Below, in pieces: positions 9,029 to 19,667 of a stretch of 64,000 bases of DNA; position 1 is the first letter of the stretch; each line of letters starts with the position of its first letter. The translations under genes and the position numbers were made by a program. Source of the stretch: Polymyxa betae (taxonomy: Eukaryota > Endomyxa > Phytomyxea > Plasmodiophorida > Plasmodiophoridae); the NCBI GenBank assembly GCA_003693705.1, contig RBZT01000729.1, positions 62,001-126,000 on the forward strand, in the 5' to 3' direction. The notes below the pieces were generated by a model that saw only the letters and a program-made list of their open reading frames with translations, did no database searches and was not told the origin of the DNA.

Positions 9029-10900
9029 CGGGCATGTTTTAATCCCAAATTTGTCATAGCGATGGTTGAGCTGTCGAGGAAGAAGGTACAGGTCTTGATG
9101 TCCATGAGTGATTATCCGTATATTGGGCAAGTATTCGGGCGACCACAATATCGATGAGATTCAGAGACGTCGAAATCGTCAAGGCGTCGTAGTTGTCACG
9201 GCGCTTGTCGTATCGAATTACTGAATTTAAGCAAGTTACTGGAAACCTGCTGTTAAATACGACGAAATCGGGATACAAACTCTATGCGATTGGAGTTGTT
9301 CTTGGAAAATGAAACAGTTCGATTTAATCGACGTCAATCAGCTTTCCGCTGGAACCATCAGCTTGGACAACGACAGATGCCCTACATGTTCACACTGTGT
9401 GCGATGGGTTCAATGGAACTCTATTACTATTAGCATTCAGAAATGGCATAGTTATAGACTATATGGAGAACGTGGGCGGTTGTATAGTGATCTATTGATG
9501 AACTCTATTAATGATGCATGGGATGGATGTGCTAACCGCTGCCGTCATGCAACGAAGGAAACGATCACTTGTAATCACGACAATGTCACATTGAACCGTG
9601 TCTGAACTTGAACGTTCGCACCGATTTGAAAACCTGCCCGAAGAAATGTGGCACTGCATCCTGTAGTGTGATCGAACATATCAAGAGCCGCCTCAAAGCA
9701 ATCGTTGACCTCGGCGTTTCACAGACCCGGGTCGAATGAAGGCGGCATTCTCGCCAATCGAATTTCGTCGTGCTCGCAATCGAGCAAGAATATAATGCTG
9801 TTCAACGATATCAAATTGTTGCTATTCAAAGACGGGAAGTCCTGCTTGAGAACATTAACGATTGTATCAGGGATGTTAATGGTCCTGGGTCTGTTCTTTA
9901 TCGCCTGTATCATCACCAATTCTTTACAAACAGACGAATCGCTGACCGCAACACCCAAGGAGTCGGAGCTGCCCAAAATCTCGCGACGGATTCTTTTTTC
10001 TCGAACTCGTTGGATATGCGATCTCAGCATCGCCAATTTCATCGTGATTCGCAAATCCCCGATTAACATTGCTGTCAAGTTCCCTGTCTTTGTCTGTGCT
10101 GCTCTTCTATCATGTGCAGCTCTCAACATTGCTGTTCATATCGCTCAGTTCGATCAACAATGTCTATCGCAAATATACAGCACTGTGCTCTGGGTATTTG
10201 ATTGGTATTGTACTCGCCGCACCCGATCTGTGCTCCAAGCCGAGGCCACCGACGCAAATCGAATCGGTCGTACCGTAATCCGGTCTCTTGGCGGGCTCTG
10301 ATCTATCTTGTACTAAGAACGTTGCGATCGATGTTGATGTTGGTGTGTATGGTGAGATAGATATCTGTTATGGTTTAGACGGGTCTCAGTCTATCAGCGA
10401 TTTCCATAAAATCGTCTAAAAAACATCACGCTCCGATGATCGTGAAGGAACAATGCGAAGGCGTCGGACAGCGTCAATTGGCGACAAATGTCTTCGAAAG
10501 CGCCGGTCGATCAACGGAATCGAACAGCAGCAGACGATCGAATCGGATTCGACCAAGTTCGGAACCCGACCCGGTTCGTCACATTTGTGGATGGCGATCA
10601 GCATCGAGCAACTCGGCCGTTCTGCAAATGGAGACGACGAACAACATCTTTTATAAAACCTACCTGGAATTCATCTCGATCACAGTTCGACGCTTTCTCG
10701 GCGATCGCCCAGATCGCTCCATGAACAGCAATCGGGCATCGTTTCCTCCTGGATCGTTCTGGAACGTGGACAGCCGTGTGCTGCTGTGAACGATTGCTCC
10801 TATTTCGACCAACTGAACGATTCGCAGCATCACGCCTCTATGAAGTGCCCAATTCCAGAACCTCCTGCTCCAATATATCCAGTTCTGGTTATTTCTCGAC
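9029..10900. other. No confident gene; possible decayed F-box-like fragments
   Basis: I could not assemble a convincing gene here. Frames are short, interrupted and of mixed composition. One fragment at about 9627-9667 on the + strand reads FENLPEEMWHCIL and then stops, which resembles the start of an F-box, but the sequence after it gives no LRR or other partner domain in any frame. A 198-codon frame at 9705-10301 has no early ATG and an overlapping antisense frame of similar quality. The block could hold a decayed or very divergent gene. Confidence 0.4.
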
Positions 10901-10903
10901 CTA

Positions 10904-10986
10904 TTATATAACAGTATATAAGACGCCCTCTCACGATGGCTTTAACCCATTCCCATCCTCACCGATTCTTTCATTCCTCCAAATCG
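10904..10986 (+). promoter_or_regulatory. Putative core promoter of the first S-E-W gene
   Basis: Two TATA-like runs (TATTATATAA at 10903-10910 and TATATAAG at 10915-10922) lie 75-95 bp before the ATG at 10998. A CTTTCATTCCTCCAAATCG element follows at 10968-10986. The second paralogue has the near-identical CTTTCATTCCGCCAAATTG at 13366-13384, just before its ATG at 13390 (17 of 19 bases shared). TCATTCC followed by CCAAAT is reminiscent of initiator elements in some protists. Function is inferred only from position and from conservation between the two paralogues. Confidence 0.45.
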
Positions 10987-10997
10987 TCTCTATATTC

Positions 10998-11627
10998 ATG
11001 CAAGCCTCCATCTGCATCATCATCGCTGTATGCGTGCTGGGCCAGCATTACGCCGCCGCCGACCACGACGATCGCCAGGACGTGCTGCTCGAACGACTCA
11101 GCGACTTCTCGTCGATCGTCGACGGCTTCAACACGGGCTCGTCGGATCCGTTCCTGTTCGACGACGATTCGTCGCTGCGGTCGAACCGCGGCGGCGACCT
11201 GCTCCTGGCCGAGACCAGCGCCTTCGATCGATCCGAATGGATGATCCGGCAGATCACGATGATGGCGTCGAATCTGCCGCCGCTCAGCGACCGTCATCTG
11301 ACGATCGTCATGCAGACGATCGAGATCTTGATGATTCGCGTCGTCGAGACCATCACGGTTGTGCGGCCGCGGCCAGGACGGCGCCCGACCGCCCCGTTCC
11401 TGATCGCCGCCGAGAAGACGGAACGATCGGAATGGTTCGTGCAGATGATCTGGTTTCTGGCCACGAATCTGCCTGAGATCCGCCAGCAGCATGTTAATGT
11501 CGTGATGCAGACGATCGAGGTCTTGATGGTTCGTGTGATCGAGACCATCACGCTGGTTAAGACGGAACAGCAGCAGCGGAAGGGGATCGTCGTCCATCCA
11601 CCCGCTGTTCAGAAGTTCAGAATCTGA
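10998..11627 (+). CDS. Secreted S-E-W repeat protein, short paralogue
   Basis: 209 residues, intronless. The start at 10998 opens a signal peptide (MQASICIIIAVCVLGQHYAAA). An acidic linker rich in D/S follows, then two tandem copies of a roughly 60-residue unit at about residues 75-140 and 141-200. Each copy begins SEW, runs through a hydrophobic helix (I/M-x3-LA-S/T-N-LP) and continues with an amphipathic helix around MQTIEILMIRVVETIT, ending in a basic linker. The same unit occurs twice in the gene at 13390. I know no named family with this pattern. The alternation of two helices suggests a small helical secreted domain. It has no cysteines in the repeats, so disulfides do not hold it together. 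GC content is higher than in the flanks. Confidence 0.78.
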   Translation: MQASICIIIAVCVLGQHYAAADHDDRQDVLLERLSDFSSIVDGFNTGSSDPFLFDDDSSLRSNRGGDLLLAETSAFDRSEWMIRQITMMASNLPPLSDRHLTIVMQTIEILMIRVVETITVVRPRPGRRPTAPFLIAAEKTERSEWFVQMIWFLATNLPEIRQQHVNVVMQTIEVLMVRVIETITLVKTEQQQRKGIVVHPPAVQKFRI

Positions 11628-13365
11628 ACGGATTCGCTTCGTGATCGTCATTCGATCGTTGCTCGCAACAAATCGTGGCTCACAGAATCGTCTGGTTTCA
11701 TATGATTAAATAACAAAACATTCTATAGTCGAGACTCGCTCGCCGAACAAATTCTTGCCGATTGGCTGAAAGACGCCCGGGCGACATAGTCACATGATGA
11801 GAGCGGATTCCAGATTGCACAAATCATTCAACGTTCGGATCCTTCAACGGAGACGATGATGGGAAAGGCGTCCGACGAGCCCGGAGGAGCAAACTCGGCG
11901 CTGTAGAAGGCTAAATCCGGAACTGGAATCGGGACCATACTGAGAGGTTGTTCTCGCTATCAGATCGACAGATGAATGAGATCGCCATTGGGTTCGCTCC
12001 AGTATCAGAATGAGTTTCATAGAATGAAGGTCGTCATGATCTTCAATAGATTAGACGTTATTCGATCAATGCACGTTCAGGCCCGAACCAACGCCTGTGT
12101 TCGTCTTTTGTTCTGCTGTCGCTTTGGCCTTTGTTATATTTCATGTTTCAATAGGCATCGTAGATCGGAAGCGATACCTTCGTGCTGGCTCGTCATATGC
12201 AATCATTGCTGGTTGTTGATGGCGAAATTGGTAATTCGGATCTGGTCATCCTTCTGTGCAATGGGTTTTGGTCCAGTACGCCCATAGAACTGATAGTATG
12301 AGCATGAATATCGATCAACCTGCTATACTCAGTTGAAAGAATGAAAATTGGAATTTGAGAAGCGATCAAATAATCCATTCTTCATTAAACTTAATTACAT
12401 GAATATTGGTGGCGGACAGTGAGGTCATTGTTGATGCTGGCACGACAACAGCACTCGGAACAGGATGTCGCTAACAGGCCTGAAGCGAATACAGCGGGAT
12501 GAGCGCCGACATTGCCCTCCAGCAAATGATGGAAGATTGCTGGACAGGATTGGACATCTCGGGATACTTTGACATTTCAACAATACTGATTGCGGATAAC
12601 ACGATATTTAAACAGTTGAGAACCAGGTAACGAAAGGAAACAAATAACGACTTGATACGGACGTTTAGGTAAGTCGGGTTCCCGATCTCGAGAGAGATGT
12701 CTCTGCATAGTTCAACACATCTGGGCTCAGTTCTTGAAGATCGATATCCTGAGAGCCGATGTGTTATTGAAAGAATGTCGCTGAGCAATCTGAGCCCAAG
12801 ATTAGGATAGATCAGTATTGGGCCAGCATTCCTGCAACATAGCTTTCACTATACGAAATCAACAACCAACTCAATCGCATACAGCTGTTCAAGAGAGGAT
12901 CGCATCGTCTTAGAACAGGGACAGAACGGGAATGGTGTATGAAGGGGGTCGCTTGAATGAGCCCAGCAACGCCTTCGAGAAGCTGGTCGAACGGCGGAAT
13001 CGACGAGCTCAGCACCGATTGGCAGATGCATTGCGACCAGCATCATTCACCCGCATGTGCATGAACGTGTGCACATGCATACGAATCGTCCTTCCAGGGC
13101 ACGACGACGCCCTAGACATTGCACGACTAAAGCCGAAATCCAGGTCTCTGATATCCGTCATCACGATATCACGACGATTTCCAAGCACAGGTCCGGTTCT
13201 GTTCATCCATTGGAATACAAAAGCGACGGGAACTGTCAGCGCCACCTGTGACCAATTCGTTTCGTTCGAGAAAACCCACCTCATACGTGTATGCCGTTCT
13301 AGGTGATTCTGGACCAGTACGACTGGGTACAGCCAAGACCCGGCGACGGCAAACGTCAATGTCAT
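11628..13365. other. No confident gene between the two S-E-W paralogues
   Basis: Mixed AT-rich sequence with only short frames on both strands. None has a start in context, a splice-joined extension or a recognisable domain. A small near-palindromic GCATGTGCATG...CATGCATAC run sits around 13052-13082. I see nothing else to annotate. Confidence 0.5.
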
Positions 13366-13389
13366 CTTTCATTCCGCCAAATTGCCTCC

Positions 13390-15047
13390 ATGATCATGAA
13401 ACTCGTCGTCTGCATCATCGCTGTTTGTCTGGGCCTGCATTACGCCGCCGGCCAGAAGGTCGATGGCGGCGATCTCAGCTCGAAACTGGCACGATCACTG
13501 AGCGACCTGCCGGACGACCTCGATTTCGCGTCCATCGCCGACGACGACTTCTCTCTGATCTCGAATGGCGCCAGCGAGACCGAACTCGATGCAGAGAGCG
13601 TCTTGGATGGCTCCGAATGGATGATCCTGCAGATGTGGAATCTGGCCTCGAGCCTGCCGCCTCTGATAGAACGTGACGTCACCATTTGCATGCAAACCGT
13701 GGAGATTCTCATGATCCGCGTCATCGAGGCATTGACAGCGGTCCGGGCGCGGCCAGTACGGCGCCTGCTCATCGCAGTTGGTATGAACGAACATGGTCGG
13801 AATGGCTGTCGACTAAACAGGTTTTAGAAACGATGGAAACATCCGAATGGATGGTGCGACAGATCTTGAATCTGGCCTCAAATCTGCCAGGTTTGCGTGA
13901 GCGAGATGTCGCTGTCGTTATGGAGACGATCGAGGTCCTCATGGTCCACGTCATAGAGACAATAACAGCCGTGAAGACTCAACCGCAAAGGAGAATCGTG
14001 GACAAAAGGGTCGGAGGAAAAACCGAGGACAAACAGGTCGTGGTCACACTTCCAGACGTTCGAAAGACGGAAGACGAGTTGCGGGCTGAATTGTTGTGCA
14101 TAAACCAAGCTCAGGAGCTGATTGAGGCCATCTGCACCCAAGAGCTGACGGATTCGGACCGATGTCAGGCCGAAGTTATGCTGCTGGCCGAGACGGTCTG
14201 CAGTGATCCGCAGGGTGGCATTGAGGAGCTGCAGACAACCATCGCGATGGCTGTCGAACAGACGAAGCAACAGGTGGAAAGTATCCAGGAGGAAGCTGTC
14301 GAGATCGAGCACGAACAGGTTATCAATAATCAGGCTGTTAACAATACGCAAGCACAGTCAAAGAATGTCCTGAAGAAGCTTGCTACTAATACGCAAGCAC
14401 CGCCTAATAAGGTTCAGCTAGAACGGCCCAACAATGTCGAGCAACAACCTGTTATCAATACGCAAGCACCGCCAAACACTATGCAAAAACAACTTGTTAA
14501 CAATCTACAGGCACCAACAAACAATGTTCAGCAACAACCAGTTAATAACATGATGGACAATCCGGCTATGAAACACCCAAATCGGATGACGACGCCCCCA
14601 CAGCAGAAAACCATAACGAAAAACGTCATCGTGAGGGTCTTGAAAGAGATTGTCAATGTGTTGCAGGGATGTTTTACCGCTAAGAAACCAAACACGATTA
14701 CAGGCCAGCAGAACGTTGTGAATCGAAAGCCGCAATTGGATGCAGTTGTCGGCGCCGTTCCTAAAGTGAATGATCTCATTGGTGGAATTATTGAAGAAGG
14801 CGCCAATCTGGCTCTGGATTTGGCGCTAGATTTCAACAACAAGAATGCACCGCAACAAAATACTGCACCGGCTCAGCAACAAGCGATACCGGCGCAACCA
14901 AAAGCTGCATCGCCCCAACCAAAAGTCGCGCTAGCTCAGCCAAGAGCAGTACCCGCTCAACCGGCACCTGCTCAACCAAAAGCTCCGCCTGCTCAACCAC
15001 AAGCAACGATGCCGCCACCGAAAGATCCTGCACGCAAGCGAAACTGA
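13390..15047 (+). CDS. Secreted S-E-W repeat protein, long paralogue with Q/N/P-rich tail
   Basis: Two exons, 13390-13780 and 13828-15047; 536 residues. The 47-nt intron (GTATGA...GACTAAACAGGTTTTAG) was placed by homology: it restores IAVETMETSEW, matching IAAEKTERSEW in the paralogue at 10998. Signal peptide MKLVVCIIAVCLGLHYAAG, then an acidic linker, two S-E-W units (about residues 75-135 and 135-195), a helical region with C-I-N-Q and C-T-Q-E segments, and a low-complexity tail. The tail has repeats of the NTQAPPN type (residues about 300-380), a short helical island, and then PAQPK repeats to the end. The tail is absent from the paralogue. Likely secreted and possibly surface-bound through the Q/P-rich tail; function unknown. 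Confidence 0.78.
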
Positions 15048-15275
15048 ATGGCGATAATGTGATCGACATAAATCATTTTGTCCTCCGGCCAGATTCTGCA
15101 GTTTATATATAAACAACATTGCAGGTGCAGCACCGATATCTGTGCAACCAAGAGAATCGAAATCATAATTCTCAGCAGAATGTTCTGCATACCTTTTCTG
15201 TAAATGATATTAGATAGATTCCCGTGAGAATATTTTCGAAGAGAGACCGCCCAGCCTATGAAACACTGCCCGTAG

Positions 15276-16931
15276 TCATTTTTTCTTCGGACGGCCCTTT
15301 CCTGGCTTCCTTAAAATGGCGGGAGCCGGACCGGGTGTCGTCAATGTCGCGCTAAATAAGGTCCCCAGCTCAATTGGGTCCAATTTAGGACTTTTAGAGG
15401 TGAGATCCCGGAAGGGAGCATCGGACGAGATTTCGGTGGAGCTCTCGGCATCATAGAGCGGATTCACCAAACTGCCCTCGTTCACGCGGCTGATCGCAGC
15501 CGATCTCACATCTAAAGGCATCGCTGCATTGGCAGTGTTGTAGTGATCTACAGCCATCAGAGCCGCTAAATAAGCGTTGTCAGAAAAAAGCCAGACAAAA
15601 AATAAACTCTGACGTTTTGGAGGAGCGACCTCGGCGGCTCTGTGCTCGACCAGATCATTTTCGGGTCGTTTCAGATCCTGAAACATGGGCAAGGGCATCT
15701 CATTCTGATCTTCAATGACCATAGCGGGGCTTGCATCAGCTGCGGCAGAGCCTGCGTTATAGATTAGAAAAGCATTCAAAACAGTTGCGAAACAATCAGG
15801 ACCTGGAGCTTCGACGGCGTTATTCGCAGGTTGCAATCCGGAATCGTCAGTAACAGAAGAGACAGGCTCGTTCGTTGACGAGCTGGATGCGATTGGCGCG
15901 AAGATAGCAGCAGCAGCAGATTCACTAGTTGGCCTGACGTCACTCAGCAACGAGAGCAATGATTTCAAAATTTAATACGTGGCATTAGTGATGTCCAGAT
16001 GGAACGGTGGACGTGGCGGCGACGTCTCGACAGCAGACATATTCGGAGGCTTGGTCTCAGCCGGCGCTCTGTGAACTGATGCAGGCGCTTTCCGGGCCTG
16101 CACGATAGGCAACGGCGTGTCTGAATCCGCTGACTTTAAAAACAATAAGAAAAATGTTGAACGAGTAAAAACCGGGACGACTTTGGGGAATGCGAAAAAG
16201 AGGTCTTTTGCCGAGCAGAGATGGTGCTCGATCTGGGCAAGATCAAGCATGGCGTCTTGATTGTCCAGCAAGGCTTCATCAGATTCCAATACGCTACGAA
16301 TCATCTTGAATATAATAAAATAGAGAAATTTGGAAGTGTTAAACTGGCCTCACCCGATCATCTCATCCAGAACGCGGATATTAGACTGGATTTGATGCAG
16401 TCGCTTCAGCCGCAGCGATTCCGAAATCTGAACGGCTTTATTGAAATCACTCAGGCTGTCGTCCAGTGATAGAATGCGGCAAAGCTTTCTGAAGAAATCC
16501 TCACATTCCTGCGAAAATATATAGATAAAAAAGTCCAGATAAATAATGAAAAAGCTACCTGAGCATTTAAAACCGGGACAGGAGTGGCAGCTTCGGGATC
16601 GCTAGCGGCTTCGCTAACTAATTCAGAGTGTTGATCACTAAAGAAGGGATTCGATTCTGGGGCAAAAACCTGCGTCGGCGACCTCGGCCCAGGTCCCGGT
16701 CTGGACGAACTTGGCACTGACGATGAGCAGCAGACGAATCTCCTGGGCATCGTTCTCGCAGCCGTCGATGCCGACCAGCATGGATGACGCTGGAAAGACA
16801 ACGCACAGGTCGACGCCAGCTTGTAATGACAAATGACACCAATAAGAGCTGTCATATAGCGGAGACCTCCGCGACCCCATCATGGGCCCCACGACCCCAT
16901 CATTGGTCCCACGACCCCAATTCGAACCCAT
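15276..16931 (-). CDS. Unidentified multi-exon protein with disordered C-terminal half
   Basis: Assembled from several short exons, all 45-55 nt apart and all in phase. Examples are the intron in the codon after WAEVADA, the one after VLNAQ (donor GTAGCT, acceptor TTTTCGCAG), one removing an in-frame stop after DEMIG, and one near 15927-15971. The N-terminal part has a hydrophobic segment (DLCVVFPASSMLVGID) and EIRLLLIVSAKFVQTGTW. The middle is helical (ECEDFFRKLCRILSL, then SLRLKRLHQIQSN). The C-terminal half is Ala/Pro/Ser-rich and ends in a basic GKGRPKKK tail, perhaps nuclear. I cannot name it. The start at 16931 is uncertain because the first 20 codons read through the CCCCAT repeat; the true start may be downstream or in another exon. 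Confidence 0.5.
16871..16924. repeat. 20-bp direct repeat ACGACCCCATCAT
   Basis: About 2.7 copies of a 20-bp unit (ACGACCCCATCATKGGYCCC), beginning near 16871, 16891 and 16911. The CCCCATCATGGG core is an inverted repeat. It resembles the CCCCATTATGGGG core of the longer array at 22503-22661, so the two may be related elements. Confidence 0.7.
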
Positions 16932-17660
16932 TCATTTGACAGAGGGAGGCAGACTGGCCTGAGTTGCAGCCATCTCACTCTTTCACATCAATGCTCGGAC
17001 GAGTTCGGAAATCTTAGCTCGCTGGCAGCCAAGCCCTGCATCAGGGAGGAAGCAGACGGAATGCAGACCGCTACACATCACTGTCTTGCAAGCCATGCTC
17101 AAATATTAACTGAAGCTTTGTTAATCACTGAGCTTCACACCAGCTGAATATTTCAGCGAGAAATGGTATTTTCGCCCCAACGAAGTACCTAATCTTATGC
17201 CGATTATTTGTGCACGGCTTCAGAGTTATGCATATTAAGACCCCAATGTCTCTGTTGTAGAGGCGAAATGATGCTGGCGTTTACTGTCAGTTTTAAGAAT
17301 AACAAAGGCTTTTAACTTAGTTCATTGTTCGAATTCTATTGAAAACCAAGCTCATTTTTAGCAGTTAACTTTTTCTTTTTTCAATTCAATGGCTTAATGA
17401 GTCAGTCGCCTCTCAAAACAGATGTTCCTAAAACGCCACACGGCAACACCAATTTTATTTCTATACAAATTATCCTCTAAATGTGACAAACAATTGGTAG
17501 CAAGGTTCGTTCAGGCTGCAATGAAAACTTGTCTGTTTTCAAGAGTCGAATGCGATACCATACTGCCAAAGCTGAGAAAAACAAACGACATGTCAGAAGG
17601 ATGAAATTTTGGAAATATCAGATGAACGGGACGATTAGGGCCGGGTCCATACAAGTGAGC
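16932..17660. other. Intergenic, no gene seen
   Basis: AT-rich sequence with short frames only. A 60-codon frame at 17422-17604 has no support. The 3' end leads into the RACK1 promoter. Confidence 0.6.
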
Positions 17661-17669
17661 AACACACGA

Positions 17670-17687
17670 GTCCGTGACGGAGTCCGT
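17670..17687 (+). promoter_or_regulatory. Palindromic element upstream of RACK1
   Basis: GTCCGTGACGGAGTCCGT, containing the inverted repeat ACGGA-G-TCCGT, ends 35 bp before the RACK1 ATG. The same 18 bases occur upstream of RPS8 (60963-60980), and the ACGGAGTCCGT core occurs upstream of RPL15 (23357-23367). Shared position and exact sequence suggest a co-regulatory site for translation-machinery genes. Confidence 0.7.
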
Positions 17688-17721
17688 CTTTGATCGTCTT
17701 TCTCCATTTCCCTCTAACACG

Positions 17722-18841
17722 ATGTCGGGTGAGCTATCTTACCGCGGTGAGCTGAAAGGCCATGATGGCTGGGTTACCTCTATCGCCACGACCCTGGAGG
17801 CCCCTGATATGATCATCTCGGCTTCCCGAGACCGATCCATCATCGTCTGGAAGCTGACCCGTGGTGAACCCGAATACGGCCAGGCCGCTCGTCGTCTGAA
17901 CGGACACAGCCACTTCGTCCAGGACGTCGCCATCTCCAGCGACGGTCTGTTCGCCCTGTCCGGATCCTGGGATGGCACCCTGCGTTTGTGGGATCTGACC
18001 ACCGGTGAGACCACCCGCCGCTTCGTCGGTCACGACAAGGACGTCCTGTCGGTCGCTTTCTCGGTCGACAACCGTCAGATTGTTTCCGGATCCCGGGACA
18101 AGACCATCAACCTGTGGAACACCCTCGGTCAGCTTAAATACCGAATCACCGATGAGAACCACACCGACTGGGTACAAACAATTTTCATTTTTTTTTCACG
18201 CACTTTTGTGTTTCGTTTCAACATCGACGGCGCACATTTCGCTTTGTCTGCGCAAATTCTTTTTTCTGTCGCAATTATTTACGGAAATGTTCAAACTAAT
18301 GCTGCAAACGATCTTGTTCTAACGAATTCTTGTGCAGATCTCGTGTGTTCGTTTCTCGCCTAACATCCAGAACCCGGTTATCGTGTCGGCTGGTTGGGAC
18401 AAGCTCGTCAAGGTCTGGAACCTGACCACCTGCAAGCTGCGCACCAACCTGATCGGCCACCGCGGCTACGTCTCGACCGTCACCGTCTCCCCAGATGGCT
18501 CTCTCTGCGCCTCCGGTGGTAAGGACGGTACTGCCATGCTCTGGGACCTGAACGAAGGCCGTCACCTGTCCTCGCTGGACGCCGGCGATATCATCCACGA
18601 CCTGTGCTTCTCGCCGAACCGATACTGGTTGTGTGCCGCTACCGCCTCCGTCATCAAGATCTGGGATCTCGAATCCAAGGTCTGCATTGAGGAGCTCAAG
18701 ATCGAAGAGAGCAAGCCGAAATCAAAGAAAGCCGTCCCGATCCAGTGCATCTCTCTGGCCTGGTCTGCTGATGGTTCGACTCTATTCTCTGGATACACTG
18801 ATAACACGATCCGGGTCTGGTCCGTCAGCTCCCGTATGTAA
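17722..18841 (+). CDS. RACK1: RACK1, ribosome-associated WD40 scaffold
   Basis: Two exons, 17722-18171 and 18338-18841, giving 317 residues, the normal RACK1 length. The 166-nt intron (18172-18337) is the longest I could define in the window; it starts GTACAA and ends TTGTGCAG with a CTAAC branch site at about 18319. The splice restores [12 protein letters not shown], a family signature. Seven WD repeats are visible through their GH...WD spacing (for example GHDGWVTS...[11 protein letters not shown] and [11 protein letters not shown]). RACK1 sits on the 40S head near the mRNA exit channel and docks signalling kinases. Codon use is strongly GC-ending, consistent with high expression, and matches RPL15 and RPS8. 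Confidence 0.96.
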
Positions 18842-18993
18842 GCCCAATGTTCCCAATAAACCTGCCATCGGCTGCATGTGTTGGGGGTTGCGTCTAGGGT
18901 TTTTGTGACTTGCTCCTCGTGCGTTTCAGGGCGTCGTTCTGGGGCACCGCCCGCTGATGCGAGTTACAGCAGCGGCGCTGCGTTTAGTTGGCG

Positions 18994-19629
18994 ATGGTGC
19001 TGAACGAGTCGCTCTGCGAATCGTTCATGCGCGAGGCGCTGCGATCGGATCGATGTCGTCAGCTTTTGGAGCCGATTCCGCTCTGGAGACGGGCCCGGAT
19101 CCTGTGCCGATCTTGCCAACCGGAACTCAACGCCCGCGCCTATTTCGATGCCACCACACGTGACGTGACGCTGTGCTACAATTACTTGTCCACAAAGGTC
19201 AGCAGGAAGTGGGATAGCAGTGGACGAAACCCTAATACCCTAAACCCAGGAGTCGCTAGAGGAAGCCCTCTGCCATGAACTCGTCCATTCATACGATGTC
19301 GTGGCACGCCGTCCTCGCGCCGACTTCCGCATCTGCGGCGATCTTGCCTGCAGCGAGATCCGCGCCGCCTTCTGGGTAACAACGTCTTTTCGCCGCCGTC
19401 GCCCTTGTTGATCCAGCCTGGTCAGGGCGAATGCAGAGCGCAGACAGATCCGGACGGGAAACGCACCTGCGTGCGTCGCGTGGCGAGCAGCGCCACCGAG
19501 AATCTGTTCCCAGAGATCGGCGCTCGCGTCGTCGAGGTCATGTTCGACGCCTGCTATAACGATCAGACGCCGTGGCAATCGCCGCCCTCTCCGCCTCCGC
19601 CACCATCGTCAATAAACACGCAGCATTGA
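18994..19629 (+). CDS. ATP23: ATP23, mitochondrial inner-membrane metalloprotease
   Basis: Three exons, 18994-19197, 19250-19375 and 19426-19629; 177 residues. Splicing joins CYNYLSTK to ESLEEALCHELVHSYD, giving the HELVH zinc-protease motif (HExxH) with the family aspartate after it. Further on are DLACSEIRAAF and the cysteine-bearing CVRRVASS, both ATP23 hallmarks. In yeast ATP23 removes the Atp6 presequence and helps assemble the F0 part of ATP synthase in the intermembrane space. Intron 1 carries telomere-like CCCTAAA units. The acceptor of intron 2 could be at 19416 instead of 19425, adding three residues; 19425 fits the family better. The last dozen codons are proline/serine-rich. Confidence 0.9.
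19227..19247 (+). repeat. Telomere-like CCCTAAA motif inside ATP23 intron 1
   Basis: The 21 bases here contain AAACCCTA, ATACCCTA and AACCC units, the complement of TTTAGGG, and lie directly before the acceptor of a 52-nt intron. A similar run sits in the CD36-family gene's only intron (21810-21832). The CCCTAAAC in it could serve as the branch site. Confidence 0.7.
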
Positions 19630-19667
19630 GTCATGGCCCGGCTTCCTGTTTCCGTCATTCAACGAAA

